Below, piece by piece: positions 27,082 to 37,700 of a DNA stretch of 64,000 nt. The position numbers and the translations under genes were made by a program. The number at the start of each line of letters is the position of its first letter. The stretch's first letter is position 1. Source of the stretch: CAYGDP01 sp964348665 (GTDB taxonomy: Bacteria; Verrucomicrobiota; Verrucomicrobiia; Palsa-1439; CAYGDP01); contig CAYGDP010000011.1 of the NCBI GenBank assembly GCA_964348665.1, positions 65,072-129,071 of the forward strand, in the 5' to 3' direction. A model generated the notes under the pieces. It saw only the letters and a program-made list of their open reading frames with translations. It did no database searches and was not told where the DNA came from.

Positions 27082-28248
27082 ATGACGCTTCAACCAACAT
27101 TTCGCTTGTTGTTGATCGCCCTTGTCTTCGGCTTGGGATTGTTAGCTGGCTGTCGCAAGAAAAACAATCTCGCGAAGCCACCAGAAAGCGCTTCGTCACA
27201 ATCCGTTACCCCCCCGGCAGCATCTTCGGCTCCCTCCGCCATAACAGCACCCGAAAAGCCGAAATTTTCTCCAATCTCCGAGTCGCGCGAGATGTTCGCC
27301 GGCGTGCAGGCAGGGGAACTCGCCATCGCGCTGGCCAAAGATGTCCGACCCGCCTACGTCGCGCAAGGCGCAGTCATCACTGGCATCACGTCAAATCAAC
27401 AACTTGTCCTCGGCCTCCGCAATGTGTCTTCAAAGACGCTGAAAGTCGTATTTCCTCGCTATATCACGGCAACCGACCCGAATCGAAAGAAAGGCTTCAG
27501 CAACACAACCGATTACGGCCCTTACCTCATCATCATCCCGCCCGATTACGAACTTGTCCTGGAAAGCGGTCAGGCCTCCGAAAAACGAATTGCCCTTGCC
27601 TACTCCATTGGGAACGATGCCGACAACATTGACAACAGAGGATACCTGACTGAACCGTGGGGTGCGCGAAAATTTGAGATTCAATCGCTTCCCGCCGATT
27701 CACCATGGATCAAACTTGCAGACGCGATCGCGAGCACCAAACCGCCTCTCGGTGTTGGGCTGGCGCAAACAATTATCACCATCGCCGCGAGTCAATTCGA
27801 CGAAGACCGCGTCAAATCTCTTCGCGGCATTCGTTCCTTTATTGAAGTGCCTCAAATCGAGGCGGTCTTTCGAGCCGGAAACTTGGATCCCGCCCAAATT
27901 CCACTGCTGATCGAGGCTCGCCGGTCGTATCGTGAGCGAACCACCCGAATCCATGAGGCGCTGAAAATCGACGACGCAAATTTTTCCGTTGTGATGCAAG
28001 ATTTCTTCCAAGATGCCCGCCTCTTCAAAGGAGACATTAACTTCGCACGCTTTCTCGCGCAACATCTCGGCATGGCCAAGACTCAAGTCCGCGCCACGCA
28101 CCTGATTCTAGCGCTGGAAAAAATGGAAGCAGTCGACGAAACCATTCTTGCCGCGCTTGACACCCAATCAAAGGCCAACCCTGACCCCATGGTGCGAGAG
28201 CAGGCTGCTGCTGCAATTGAAAAACTTCGTTCGATCAGGAAACCATGA
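27082..28248 (+). CDS. Lipoprotein of unknown function
   Basis: 388 residues with lipobox LLAGC (Cys24) after a hydrophobic leader, then a Ser/Ala/Pro-rich linker to about residue 65. The globular part has a beta-rich region to about residue 215 (QQLVLGLRNVSSKTLKVVFPRYIT). A helical region follows that could be HEAT-like (THLILALEKMEAVDETILAAL). No family recognised. It is transcribed divergently from the oxidase cluster; the 183-bp gap 26899-27081 should contain both promoters. Its stop overlaps the next start as ATGA, so it forms a pair with the second lipoprotein. Confidence 0.6.
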   Translation: MTLQPTFRLLLIALVFGLGLLAGCRKKNNLAKPPESASSQSVTPPAASSAPSAITAPEKPKFSPISESREMFAGVQAGELAIALAKDVRPAYVAQGAVITGITSNQQLVLGLRNVSSKTLKVVFPRYITATDPNRKKGFSNTTDYGPYLIIIPPDYELVLESGQASEKRIALAYSIGNDADNIDNRGYLTEPWGARKFEIQSLPADSPWIKLADAIASTKPPLGVGLAQTIITIAASQFDEDRVKSLRGIRSFIEVPQIEAVFRAGNLDPAQIPLLIEARRSYRERTTRIHEALKIDDANFSVVMQDFFQDARLFKGDINFARFLAQHLGMAKTQVRATHLILALEKMEAVDETILAALDTQSKANPDPMVREQAAAAIEKLRSIRKP

Positions 28249-29834
28249 AGCTTTTGTGTGCCTTCGTAATTTGCCCGTTGCTATTGCTGCTGGGATGCTC
28301 CCAAAAACCTGCCTCATCGGCATCGACCAATGCCCCACATCCATTACCCGGCTTCACAAACGTCAATGTGGACAACGGATCGCCTGACGACTGGCGGCTT
28401 TACATTGACGGCAAAGACTGTGGCGCGCTCAATGCTCATACTGTCATCGGCTTCGAGCTACCCACAGGCAAACATGAGTTCCGCATTACGCGCAACGCCG
28501 AAGAAATAGATCGCATGGAGGCAATCTTCACCGAAGGCAAAGACACGATCATCAATCCTGCAGGATTAAGCCGTTATAGAGTAATTACGGCAACGTACTC
28601 GACAAGCTGGCGACTGACCGGCGATGCGCCTCGTTATCGTGATATCGCTGGCGAGCGGATCATCGAAGCTGATTATGGCTTGCTGCAGGCTTTGCCAGAA
28701 ACCATTGATATCAAATCGATGACGATCAAAGTCAAAGGCGTTGGTCTGCCCGATACTTCCGAGAAAACCGCCACGCGAACCAAACTATGGAAAGTCGCGC
28801 GCGAACAACTCTCGACATCGGAAGCGCTCGCGATCCTAGCCGCCAACCCAAACGTCTACTATATAGGCAGTGTTTCATCGAACGACACAACTCTTCACGC
28901 ACGCGCCATTCGCTCGCTGGGCGACTCACCGCCGCGTGCTGACATCCGCGACCTGCTACTAAAGTTCGCCAATGGCAAGGAACACGTCATCCCGGCATTG
29001 TCGGCATTAAAGTCATCCGAAGCAGATTTACCAGCGGAAACGCTTTCGACATGGCAAAACACGCCTTGCACTAAATACGATCAGGCGTGCAACGCTCGCG
29101 CCACGTTTGCCGAGCGCGTGCTGCTCTCGCGACTCCGGGGGGTGGAGTTGCGCAGCCATTTCACGCAACTCTCAGAGGAAAAACGGATGCAAATCCTCTG
29201 GGCGGCGGCGCAGAATGGCACTGTAGATTTTCGCAAGGAGCTGATTCTTGCAACCGTCCAACACCCCCTTCCCTTTTACCGCGCGAACGAAGTCATTCTG
29301 GCTATTCTTCGAAAGCAAGACTTCCTCCCTGACGAAGACGTAGCGCGAGCGTTGGATGCTTTTATCCTCGCCGCACCGGACAAGACTTCCTCGCTGGAAC
29401 TCAACTGGCGCGAAGACATTCTGATCAAGCGCGCCCCCGAGTTGCGCGGACAATGGTTTACGCAACGATTACTGCAACTTGTTCATGCGGGCGATACGAT
29501 GGCGATGGATGCGCTCATCAAACGCGACGATGGTGCGACGCTGGCGCCGATCCTCCCGAAGTTGGAGCGACGTCGCAGCGTCGTCGAATGGCAAGCCAAC
29601 TCCTCCATCGAACTGAAGAAAGTTACTCCCGGTGCATTAGCGCTCTTTCGAGCGGCGTTGACTTCCACGGACACGCAGGACCGAACATCTTGCTCCCATC
29701 AACTCGCGCGCATATATCGCGACACGAAAAACGCTACAGTTTTTCAGTGGCTTCAATGGGCCGCCACTAACGAAAAAGATCCCTCCGCCAAGGCGCAAAT
29801 CGATTCCCTCGTCAAATGGGCAACAATACCATGA
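28245..29834 (+). CDS. Lipoprotein with PEGA-like start and helical-repeat remainder
   Basis: 529 residues with lipobox LLLGC (Cys18). Residues 35-100 resemble a short beta-sandwich of the PEGA type (VNVDNGSPDDWRLYIDGKDCG, then ELPTGKHEFRITRNAEEIDRM). The rest is alpha-helical with repeating helix pairs (AEALAILAANPNVYYIG-like, RDLLLKFANGKEHVIPALSAL), consistent with HEAT-type repeats. No catalytic motif is visible. It is coupled to the preceding lipoprotein by a 4-nt overlap. A scaffold or envelope role is likely but unproven. Confidence 0.55.
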   Translation: MKLLCAFVICPLLLLLGCSQKPASSASTNAPHPLPGFTNVNVDNGSPDDWRLYIDGKDCGALNAHTVIGFELPTGKHEFRITRNAEEIDRMEAIFTEGKDTIINPAGLSRYRVITATYSTSWRLTGDAPRYRDIAGERIIEADYGLLQALPETIDIKSMTIKVKGVGLPDTSEKTATRTKLWKVAREQLSTSEALAILAANPNVYYIGSVSSNDTTLHARAIRSLGDSPPRADIRDLLLKFANGKEHVIPALSALKSSEADLPAETLSTWQNTPCTKYDQACNARATFAERVLLSRLRGVELRSHFTQLSEEKRMQILWAAAQNGTVDFRKELILATVQHPLPFYRANEVILAILRKQDFLPDEDVARALDAFILAAPDKTSSLELNWREDILIKRAPELRGQWFTQRLLQLVHAGDTMAMDALIKRDDGATLAPILPKLERRRSVVEWQANSSIELKKVTPGALALFRAALTSTDTQDRTSCSHQLARIYRDTKNATVFQWLQWAATNEKDPSAKAQIDSLVKWATIP

Positions 29835-30363
29835 ACTTGCGTGGATCGACCCGCTTTGTGTCTTTCGAATGGAAGCGGCGTTCCATCGATAAGGCATGCG
29901 ACGGATCATTTACATTTGTCACGCGTCCAACCAAGTCTCTGCGGGATCCAGCGGCAGAAGTGAAAACCAAAACTCATTTTCTCTCAAGAAACTCAGACAC
30001 GGTGTATTTCTCGAATGATTCTGGTGATGGTGGGTTATTCTGATGTAGTATGCTTGTTACTCTTGCGAGTGAAGCTGGCGCGATTTAGCGACCGATGATT
30101 GGATGCCGGGGAAATGAGTTCGCCTAATCTATTACGACAAAGTCGGCACGCCTCGCTGGAAACGGCTCAGGCAACTTCCTGCTTCTCTGATCCAATCTGT
30201 TTCCAATGATGAAAAATCCAATTGCCTTCCAATTGCTAGGTGATATACTTCGCCTCACGTTTAAGCTTCCTGAAGACAGGTCGGTGCCCACCGATTTTCA
30301 AGTTGCTTGTATCCGATGGCGTGATTGCGGCGTGGTTAAGTATCATCAAACTAGCGATTGCAA
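29835..30363 (+). other. Gene-free stretch
   Basis: About 530 bases without a convincing gene. A 75-codon open frame (29816-30043) overlaps the end of the preceding gene, has no ribosome site and reads like antisense or random sequence. No tRNA, strong hairpin or repeat was found. The promoter of the giant gene that follows presumably lies here, but no clear -35/-10 pair can be named. Confidence 0.5.
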
Positions 30364-33300
30364 ATGAAATTTTGTTTTAGGCAGCGAAAATTCAAGCCGG
30401 CACGGCGGCGCAGTATTACTCGCCAGTTTTTAAACCTCGAGACACTTGAGTTGCGCCTGGCACCGGTGGCGGGCTGCGATACGAGCAATTGGGATCAGCA
30501 GCACAGTTTTCCTGGCGAGGAACAGATAATCTATCTGGATTTCTTGGGGGACGACCCGCGCGGGACGGTGGACGAAGAATTTAATTCCGACGCCACGGCC
30601 GGTGTTGGCAGTAGCGCAGGCGAGGCAGACCTTGTTTGCGAAATTTGGGCATGGGTCGCCGAAGACTGGCGTCCGTTTAATGTAGACGTAACGACGGAAG
30701 CGCCGGCGGGATCCGATCCTTTTACGGATGTCGGTGGCGGCGATACAAACTGGGGCGCGCGAGTGATGATCGGGGGCACTTCGAGCCCAGGAACTCGTCC
30801 TTGCGGGGCGGGGTCGTATGGATGCGGCAGCGTTGGGAATTATCGGACGGGAGATCCAAACGGGCCGATGGTGAATGTGTACGATAATGGCACCGGAGCG
30901 AACGGCCAGATCGTCTCCATCGGCGTGTCGCATGAGACCGGGCATACGTTTGGCTTGGGACACGATGGGACTTGTGGCGGCGATATGATTTGTGGCAATG
31001 GGGACGACAGTGGATATATCTTTGGATACCCGGTGGGTACGATTGGAGATTGGACTGCCATCATGGGCGGAGCGGCGAGCTGGCTGAACTTGTCGCAGTG
31101 GAGTAATGGCAGTTATTTCAATGCCAATAATCCGGAGGATGACCTCGATATCATTGCCAATGATGGATGGCACGGCTTGGGATATCGCACAGATGACCAC
31201 GGCAACAGTGACGCAACGTCCACAGCCGTAACAGTGGTATCGTCGGCCAGTGTAACCGGAAGCGGCATCATAGAGCAGACCAGTGATGTGGATTATTTCA
31301 AGTTTTCGGTGACAGGGGCGGGTATGATTACGTTGAATATCGACCCTGCTCCGGACGGCCCCAATTTGGATATTCGGGCGGATTTATATGATTCCTCGTT
31401 GACATTGGTCGCGACATCGGACGATCCAAACACGTTAAGCGCAAGCATCAGTCAGTTGCTCGCGACAGGTGTTTATTATTTGAAAATAGATGGCGTGGGT
31501 AAGACGGATGCGTATGCCGATCCTCCCACAGGGTTTACGGACTATGGGAGTCTGGGTTATTTCTCGTTGAGCGGGGCGGCAGGCGGAGGGATTGTGTTCA
31601 AGAACGACCTGGATCCCGACCTGACAATTGCCGATGCGACCCAGGTGGAGACGAACGCGGGCACAACGACGTTTACATTCACAGTAACACTGTCCGCGGC
31701 GAGTCCGCAGACCGTCTACGTGGATTGGGCGACCTCACTAGGCACTGCAACGACAGGGTCAGATTACCTTTCCGCCACCGGTACGTTGACGTTTTTACCG
31801 GGAGACACCAGCGAGGACATTACGGTGACTGTCTATGGAGATACGACGTACGAATCAGATGAAACTTTCTTCGTGGATTTGAGCACCCCGGTAAACGCTG
31901 GGATTTTGGATTTCCAGGCAACAGGTACGATTAGCAACGATGACGCTTTGCCGTCGGCATCGATCGATAGCGTTAGCGACACCGAAGGCAACGCTGGCAC
32001 TAAGACATTGATATTCACCATTACTCTATCAAATCCCAGTTACCAAAATGTCGTTGTCAATTATGCCACCGCCAACGGCACCGCCTTCACCTCCGACTCG
32101 GATTACGTGGGAATCTCTGGTTCTGCGGTTACCTTCACCCCTGGCCAAACCAGCAAAACCGTCTCCGTCACCATCGTCGGCGACACCAAGTATGAAACGG
32201 ACGAGACTTTTCTGGTTAATCTCACAGGTGTCACCAACGGCACGGTCGGTGGCAGCCCCGGTATCGGCACAATAACCAACGATGATGCAGTCCCCATTGT
32301 CTCCATTGTTGCGAGTGCAAATACCACGGAGGGCAACAGCGGCACAAAAAACCTTTCATTCTCCGTCAATCTCGACCGTGCCAGTTACCAAACCATCGTC
32401 GTACAATACGACACCACCGATGGCACAGCCACCATCGCCGACGGCGATTATGTCGCGGCTTCAGGACTCTTCGTGACGTTCAATCCCGGGGAAACAAACA
32501 AGACGATCAATATCACACTCAACGGCGATACAAAATATGAGGTGAACGAAACTTTTCCCGTTACTTTAAGCAACCCGACCAATGTCGTCCTCGGTGCCAG
32601 CGTTACTTCGGTCGGGACCATTACCAACGACGACACTGCTCCCTCCGTGACTGTTACCGGCGGCAGTGTCACTGAAGGCAACGCTGGCACCACACCGATT
32701 ACGTTTACCGTCACGCTCTCTGCGGTTAGTGGTGTTACGGCTACCGTCAATTACGCCACCTCGAACAACACCGCTGTTACCCCTGCCGATTACGCTGGCG
32801 TTACTGGCTCCTTAACATTCAATCCTGGGGAAACCGTAAAAACGGTTGATGTCAATGTCGTTGGCGAACTTCTTTTTGAGCTGAATGAGACTTTCAACTT
32901 CACATTAAGCGTTCCCAGTGGAGTCACGATTGCTGTTTCCACGGCTGTTGGCACGATCACCAATGATGATACAGCTCCGAATCTTACCATCTCAGGACCG
33001 GTCGCCACCGCCGAGGGTAATAGTGGCGCTACAGGATTGGTCTTCACCGTTGCGCTTTCGGCGGTCAGCGGCACGACGACATCCGTTAACTACGCAACTG
33101 CCGATGCAACTGCCACTTTGGCCGATAACGACTATTTTTCTACAAGTGGCACGCTGATCTTCGCCGCGGGTGAGACGAGCAAACCAATCACTGTCAATGC
33201 GCGTGGCGACACGAAGTTTGAAGTGGATGAAGATGTAACCGTCAACCTAAGCGGTCCGTCCAATGCCACCATCGCCGTAGGTAGCGCATCCGCGTTGATT

Positions 33301-34626
33301 ACTAATGACGACACAATCCCTGCAATCTCCATCGCCAACGCCTCCACGACCGAAGGCAACAGCGGCACCAAGGTTTTATCCTTTAATCTTTCCCTTTCCA
33401 ATGCCAGCTACCAAACGATCACCGTCACTTACACGACAAGCGACGGGACAGCAACAATCGCCGATGGCGATTACGTGGCCGTTGGCGCCGGCGTTGTCAC
33501 CTTCAACCCCGGCGAAACCAGCAAGACAGCAGCGGTTACAATCAATGGCAACACGGTCTATGAATTGGATGAAACTATCACCGTCACACTCTCGCTTCCC
33601 ACGAACGCCACGCTGGGAGTCCCGGCGGGAACCGGCACCATCACCAACGACGACGCGCCGCCCGTCCTCTCCATTGCCAGTAACAGTCTAGTGGAAGGCA
33701 ATGGCGGTGTCAGTAATATCGCCCTGACCGCCACACTTTCTACTGTGAGCAACGTTGACGCCGTTGTGAATTACGCCACCTCGGATGGCGCCGCGACCGT
33801 TGCCGACGGAGATTATGTGTCCACGAGCGGCACTCTTACGTTCCTAGCCGGTGAAACTTCCAAAACAATCTCGGTCCCGATCAATGGAGACGGCTTCTAC
33901 GAATTGAATGAAGCGTTCAACGTCAATTTGAGCGGCGCTACCAATGCCTCCATCGGTGTGAGCACTAACACCGGCATTATCACCAACGATGATCCTCCTC
34001 CCGTGTTGTCCGTCGCCGATGTAACGGTCGACGAAGGTAACAGTGGCACCACCGGATTGACGCTCTCTGTTACGCTGATACCCATCAGTGGCACAATTGC
34101 AATTGTCAATTATACGACGACCGACGGCACAGCAACGGTGCTCGATTCCGACTATGTTGATGCTACCGGCACCCTTACATTTTTAGCCGGAGAAACTTCC
34201 AAGACCATTACCATCAATGCCATCGGCGACACCAAGTTTGAGCAGGATGACACATTCACCGTCACCTTGAGCAATCCCAACGGTGCTAACCTCGGCTCAA
34301 GCATCGGGACTGGCACCATTATTAATGACGATCCTATTCCCTCCATGTCCATTGCCGATGCCTCGGTGCTCGAAGAGGATGAATTTACCAAGAAACTTTT
34401 CTTTACCGCGAGCCTCTCTAACTCCAGCTATCTAACAATCGACGCCAATTATGCGACGACCGATGACACCGCGACGCTTGCAGATGGCGATTATGCGCCT
34501 GCCAACAACACGGTGGTCTTTTTTCCTGGGGAGACCAGCAAGACCTTTTCAGTCACCATCAACAGCGACATTCGATATGAAACCGATGAAACCTTCTCCG
34601 TCAACTTGAGCGCCCCCCTCAACGCC
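30364..34626 (+). CDS. Giant secreted metzincin-type protease with PPC and Calx-beta domains, N-terminal part up to scaffold gap
   Basis: ATG 30364 is preferred over TTG 30358. The N-terminus is Arg-rich and ends in LETLELRLAP near residue 30, similar to the LEPR-type N-terminal motif on many giant exported proteins of Planctomycetes. A protease-like domain follows with the metzincin zinc motif H190-E-x2-H194-x2-G-x2-H200-D and a Met-turn TAIMGG near residue 233. Residues about 295-405 look like a bacterial pre-peptidase C-terminal (PPC) domain (DVDYFKFSVTGAG). From about residue 417 Calx-beta repeats run in series, each ending in (V/T)ITNDD; eight are complete here and a ninth is cut at the 100-N gap. 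Joined to the part after the gap the protein would have about 2780 residues. Role: probable surface or secreted protease/adhesin. Confidence 0.85.
34578..34626 (+). repeat. 49-nt duplication, left copy, ending at the gap
   Basis: This 49-nt segment is identical to 34727-34775 and ends exactly at the first N. In both copies it encodes the same ETDETFSVNLSAPLNA end of a Calx-beta unit. Confidence 0.95.
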
Positions 34627-34726
34627 NNNNNNNNNNNNNNNNNNNNNNNNNNNNNNNNNNNNNNNNNNNNNNNNNNNNNNNNNNNNNNNNNNNNNNNNNN
34701 NNNNNNNNNNNNNNNNNNNNNNNNNN
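34627..34726. other. Scaffold gap of 100 N
   Basis: Exactly 100 N, the conventional placeholder for a gap of unknown size. It falls inside the ninth Calx-beta unit and interrupts the giant gene. The exact duplication on both sides suggests that the two contigs actually overlap or that a repeat unit was collapsed. Confidence 0.98.
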
Positions 34727-34775
34727 TGAAACCGATGAAACCTTCTCCGTCAACTTGAGCGCCCCCCTCAACGCC
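34727..34775 (+). repeat. 49-nt duplication, right copy, beginning at the gap
   Basis: Identical to 34578-34626 and starting at the first base after the gap. If the two copies are one sequence, base 34626 joins 34776 in frame. Confidence 0.95.
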
Positions 34776-37700
34776 GCCCTGGGGGTGAGTTCGGCCACCG
34801 GCACCATCACCAACGATGATGCCCCTCCCATCGTCTCTCTTGGCAACGCCACCTTGACCGAAGGCAACAGCGGAACAACCCCGCTCTTGCTCTCCATCAA
34901 CCTCTCCAATGCCAGCACCCAAGCGGTCACCGTTGCCTACGCCACGGCCGACATCACCGCCACGGCGGGAACCGATTACACGGCTGCCAGCGGCGTGGTG
35001 ACATTCCTTGCCGGCGAAACTTCCAAGTCAATCGCCGTCTCTGTCGCTGGCGAAACACTATTCGAGTTGGACGAAACCTTCAGCGTCACGCTCTCGCTTC
35101 CCACCAACGCCACGCTGGGCGTCTCGACAGGGACCGGCACCATCGCCAACGACGATTCCATTCCCGTTCTCTCCATCGCCAATGTCTCCGCAGCCGAAGG
35201 CAATGCCGGCTCGACCGCCTTTGTCTTCAACCTCACTCTCTCGGCAGCCAGCGGTGCCACAACCACCGTTGCCTACGCCACCGCCGATGGAACCGCGACC
35301 GTCGCTGACGCCGACTATCCTTCGACAAGTGGAACCCTCACCTTTAACCCCGGCGAAACCCTCAAGACCATCACCGTCAATGTGGCCGGGGATACCCAGT
35401 TTGAGCCGGACGAAACTTTCTCCCTCAACCTCTCGGCCCCTCTCAACGCAACTCTCGGTGTAAGTTCGGCCACTGGCACCATCACCAACGACGATTCGCA
35501 ATCTGCCATCTCGATTGCCGCTGCCGCGGTGGTCGAGGGCAATAGCGGTACAGCAGCGCTGGCGTTCAACCTTTCCCTCTCCAACCCAAGCTCTCAAACC
35601 ATCACCGTCGCTTACGCGACTGGCGACGCAACAGCCACCACGGCCGATGGCGATTATACTCCGGCCAGCGGTACCATCACCTTCAACCCCGGCGAAACTC
35701 TCAAGACCATCACCGTCAACGCCGCCGGCGACATCCAGTTTGAGGCAGACGAAACTTTTACGGTCAACTTGAGCGCCCCCGCCAATGCCACCCTCGCCAC
35801 CCCGGCGGCCATTGGCACCATCACCAACGACGATGCGCAACCTGCCATTTCCGTGACCGACCTTGCCGTCATCGAAGGCAACAGTGGCTCGACACTTCTG
35901 GTGTTCAATCTCTCTCTCTCCAATCCCAGTTTCCAAACCATTACCGTTTCCTATGCCACCGCCGATGGAACCGCAATGGTGTCCGGCGGTGATTACCTGG
36001 CCACAAGTGGCATCGCGACGTTCCTTCCGGGCGTAACTCTCCAAACTATCATCGTCCAAGCCTATGGCGACATTGCCTTCGAAGCAGATGAAACTTTCAG
36101 CTTCAACTTAAGCGCCCCCGCCAACGCCACCCTCGCCACCCCGACGGCCACCGGCACCATCACCAACGACGATGCGTTCCCCTCCATCTCCATCGGCGAC
36201 GTATCCATTACCGAAGGCAACAGCGGGACAAGCAACCTTGTCTTCACCCTCACACTCGGCTCCACCAGCGCTTCGACAATCACCGTCGATTACGCCACCT
36301 CCAATAGCACGGCGATGGCCCCCAGCGATTACACGGCCGCCAGTGGCACCATCACCTTCGCGCCCGGCGTCTCCACCCAACCCATCACCATCACCATCAA
36401 CGGCGATGCCACACCCGAAACCGTCGAGACCTTTCTCATCAATCTGGCCAACGCCCTCAACGCCACCATCGCCGACACGCAAGCCATCGGCACCATCATC
36501 AACGATGATACCATCGTCACCATCTCCGCCAATGACCCCAATGCTTCCGAATCCGGCGACCCCGGCCAGTTCACCGTGAGCCTCCCGGTCGCCGCTTCGT
36601 TTGGTCTCACCATTTTCTACACCGTCAGCGGCAGTGCCACCGCCGGCAGCGATTACTCGGCCTTGAGCGGATCAGTTTTCATTTCAGGCGGTAACGCCTC
36701 GGCAGTAATTAACCTGAATCCCCTCAACGATCCCAATACCGAAGGAACCGAAACGGTCATTGTCACTCTCACGGCAGATACCGCTTATCTGATCGGCATC
36801 CCCGGCAACGCAACCATCAACATTGCCGACGATGAACCGGAGGTTTCCATCCAGGCCAATGACCCTGTCCTCTCCGAATCCGGTGATCCCGGACAGTTCA
36901 TCCTCACCCGCACCGGCAGCACGACAGCCGATCTGACGGTCTTTTACACCCTTAGCGGCAGCGCTACCACCGGCAGCGATTACTCGGCCTTGAGCGGCTC
37001 GGTCGTCATCACCGCCGGCAACGCAACCGCGACCATTGATGTCACCCCCCTCAACGATGCTTCCACCGAACCCAACGAAACCATCATCATCACCCTCACC
37101 CCCAACGCCAGCTACACCGTCGTCACCCCCGACGCCGCCACCGCCACCATCACAGATAACGAACCGGAAATCTCCATCAGTGCCACCGACCCCAACGCCG
37201 CAGAACCAGCTGACCCCGGATCATTCACCATCTCCCGCACCGGCAACACGACAACCGCGCTGGTCGTCAACCTCCTGGTCAGCGGCACCGCCTCCAACGG
37301 CGTCGACTTTACCACCCTGACCACCTCCGCCACCATCGCCGCTGGCCAAAGCTCGGTGACTCTTACCGTTGCGCCCATCGATGACGCCGTAGATGAAACC
37401 GATGAAATCGTCATTCTCACTCTCCAACCCAATGCCGCCTACACCCTCACCTCCTCGACAATCGCATCGGTCACACTCGCCGATAACGACACGGCCGGTG
37501 TCACCGTAACTCCGAATACCGGATTGTTCACCACCGAGACAGGCGACACCGCTGTATTCACCGTCGTATTGACCAGCCAACCCTCCGGCAACGTCTCCAT
37601 CAATCTCTCCAGTTCCGATCTGACCGAAGCCGCCGTCTCACCGGCCACGCTCCTCTTCACTTCGGCCAACTGGAATATCGCTCAAACCATCACCCTCACC

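Larger units (their letters stand above)
31612..37496 (+). repeat. Tandem Calx-beta domain array (17 repeats)
   Basis: Each unit is about 100-118 residues with EGNSGTxxLxF near its start, DGTAxxADGDY in the middle, FxPGETSKTIxVxxxGDxxxExDETFxVxLS near the end, and GTITNDD at the boundary. I count fourteen units of this form, including the one spanning the gap, and three of a shorter variant ending IADDEP, ITDNEP or LADNDT. The repeat DNA is strongly C-rich on the plus strand and has many long antisense open frames, which I regard as by-products. Calx-beta modules bind Ca2+ and are common in long adhesins. Confidence 0.8.

Noticed and set aside
29816..30043. A 75-codon plus-strand frame after the lipoprotein pair
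   Set aside because: It overlaps the previous gene end, has no ribosome site and shows no protein character.
35058..36059. Long antisense open frames through the Calx-beta region (for example a 333-codon minus-strand frame)
   Set aside because: They occur in every repeat unit as a result of the C-rich, repetitive DNA, with no start signals or family resemblance.
31612..37496. Possible CRISPR or satellite repeat array
   Set aside because: The repeats are about 340 nt, degenerate and translate into Calx-beta domains; no short exact repeats with unique spacers.
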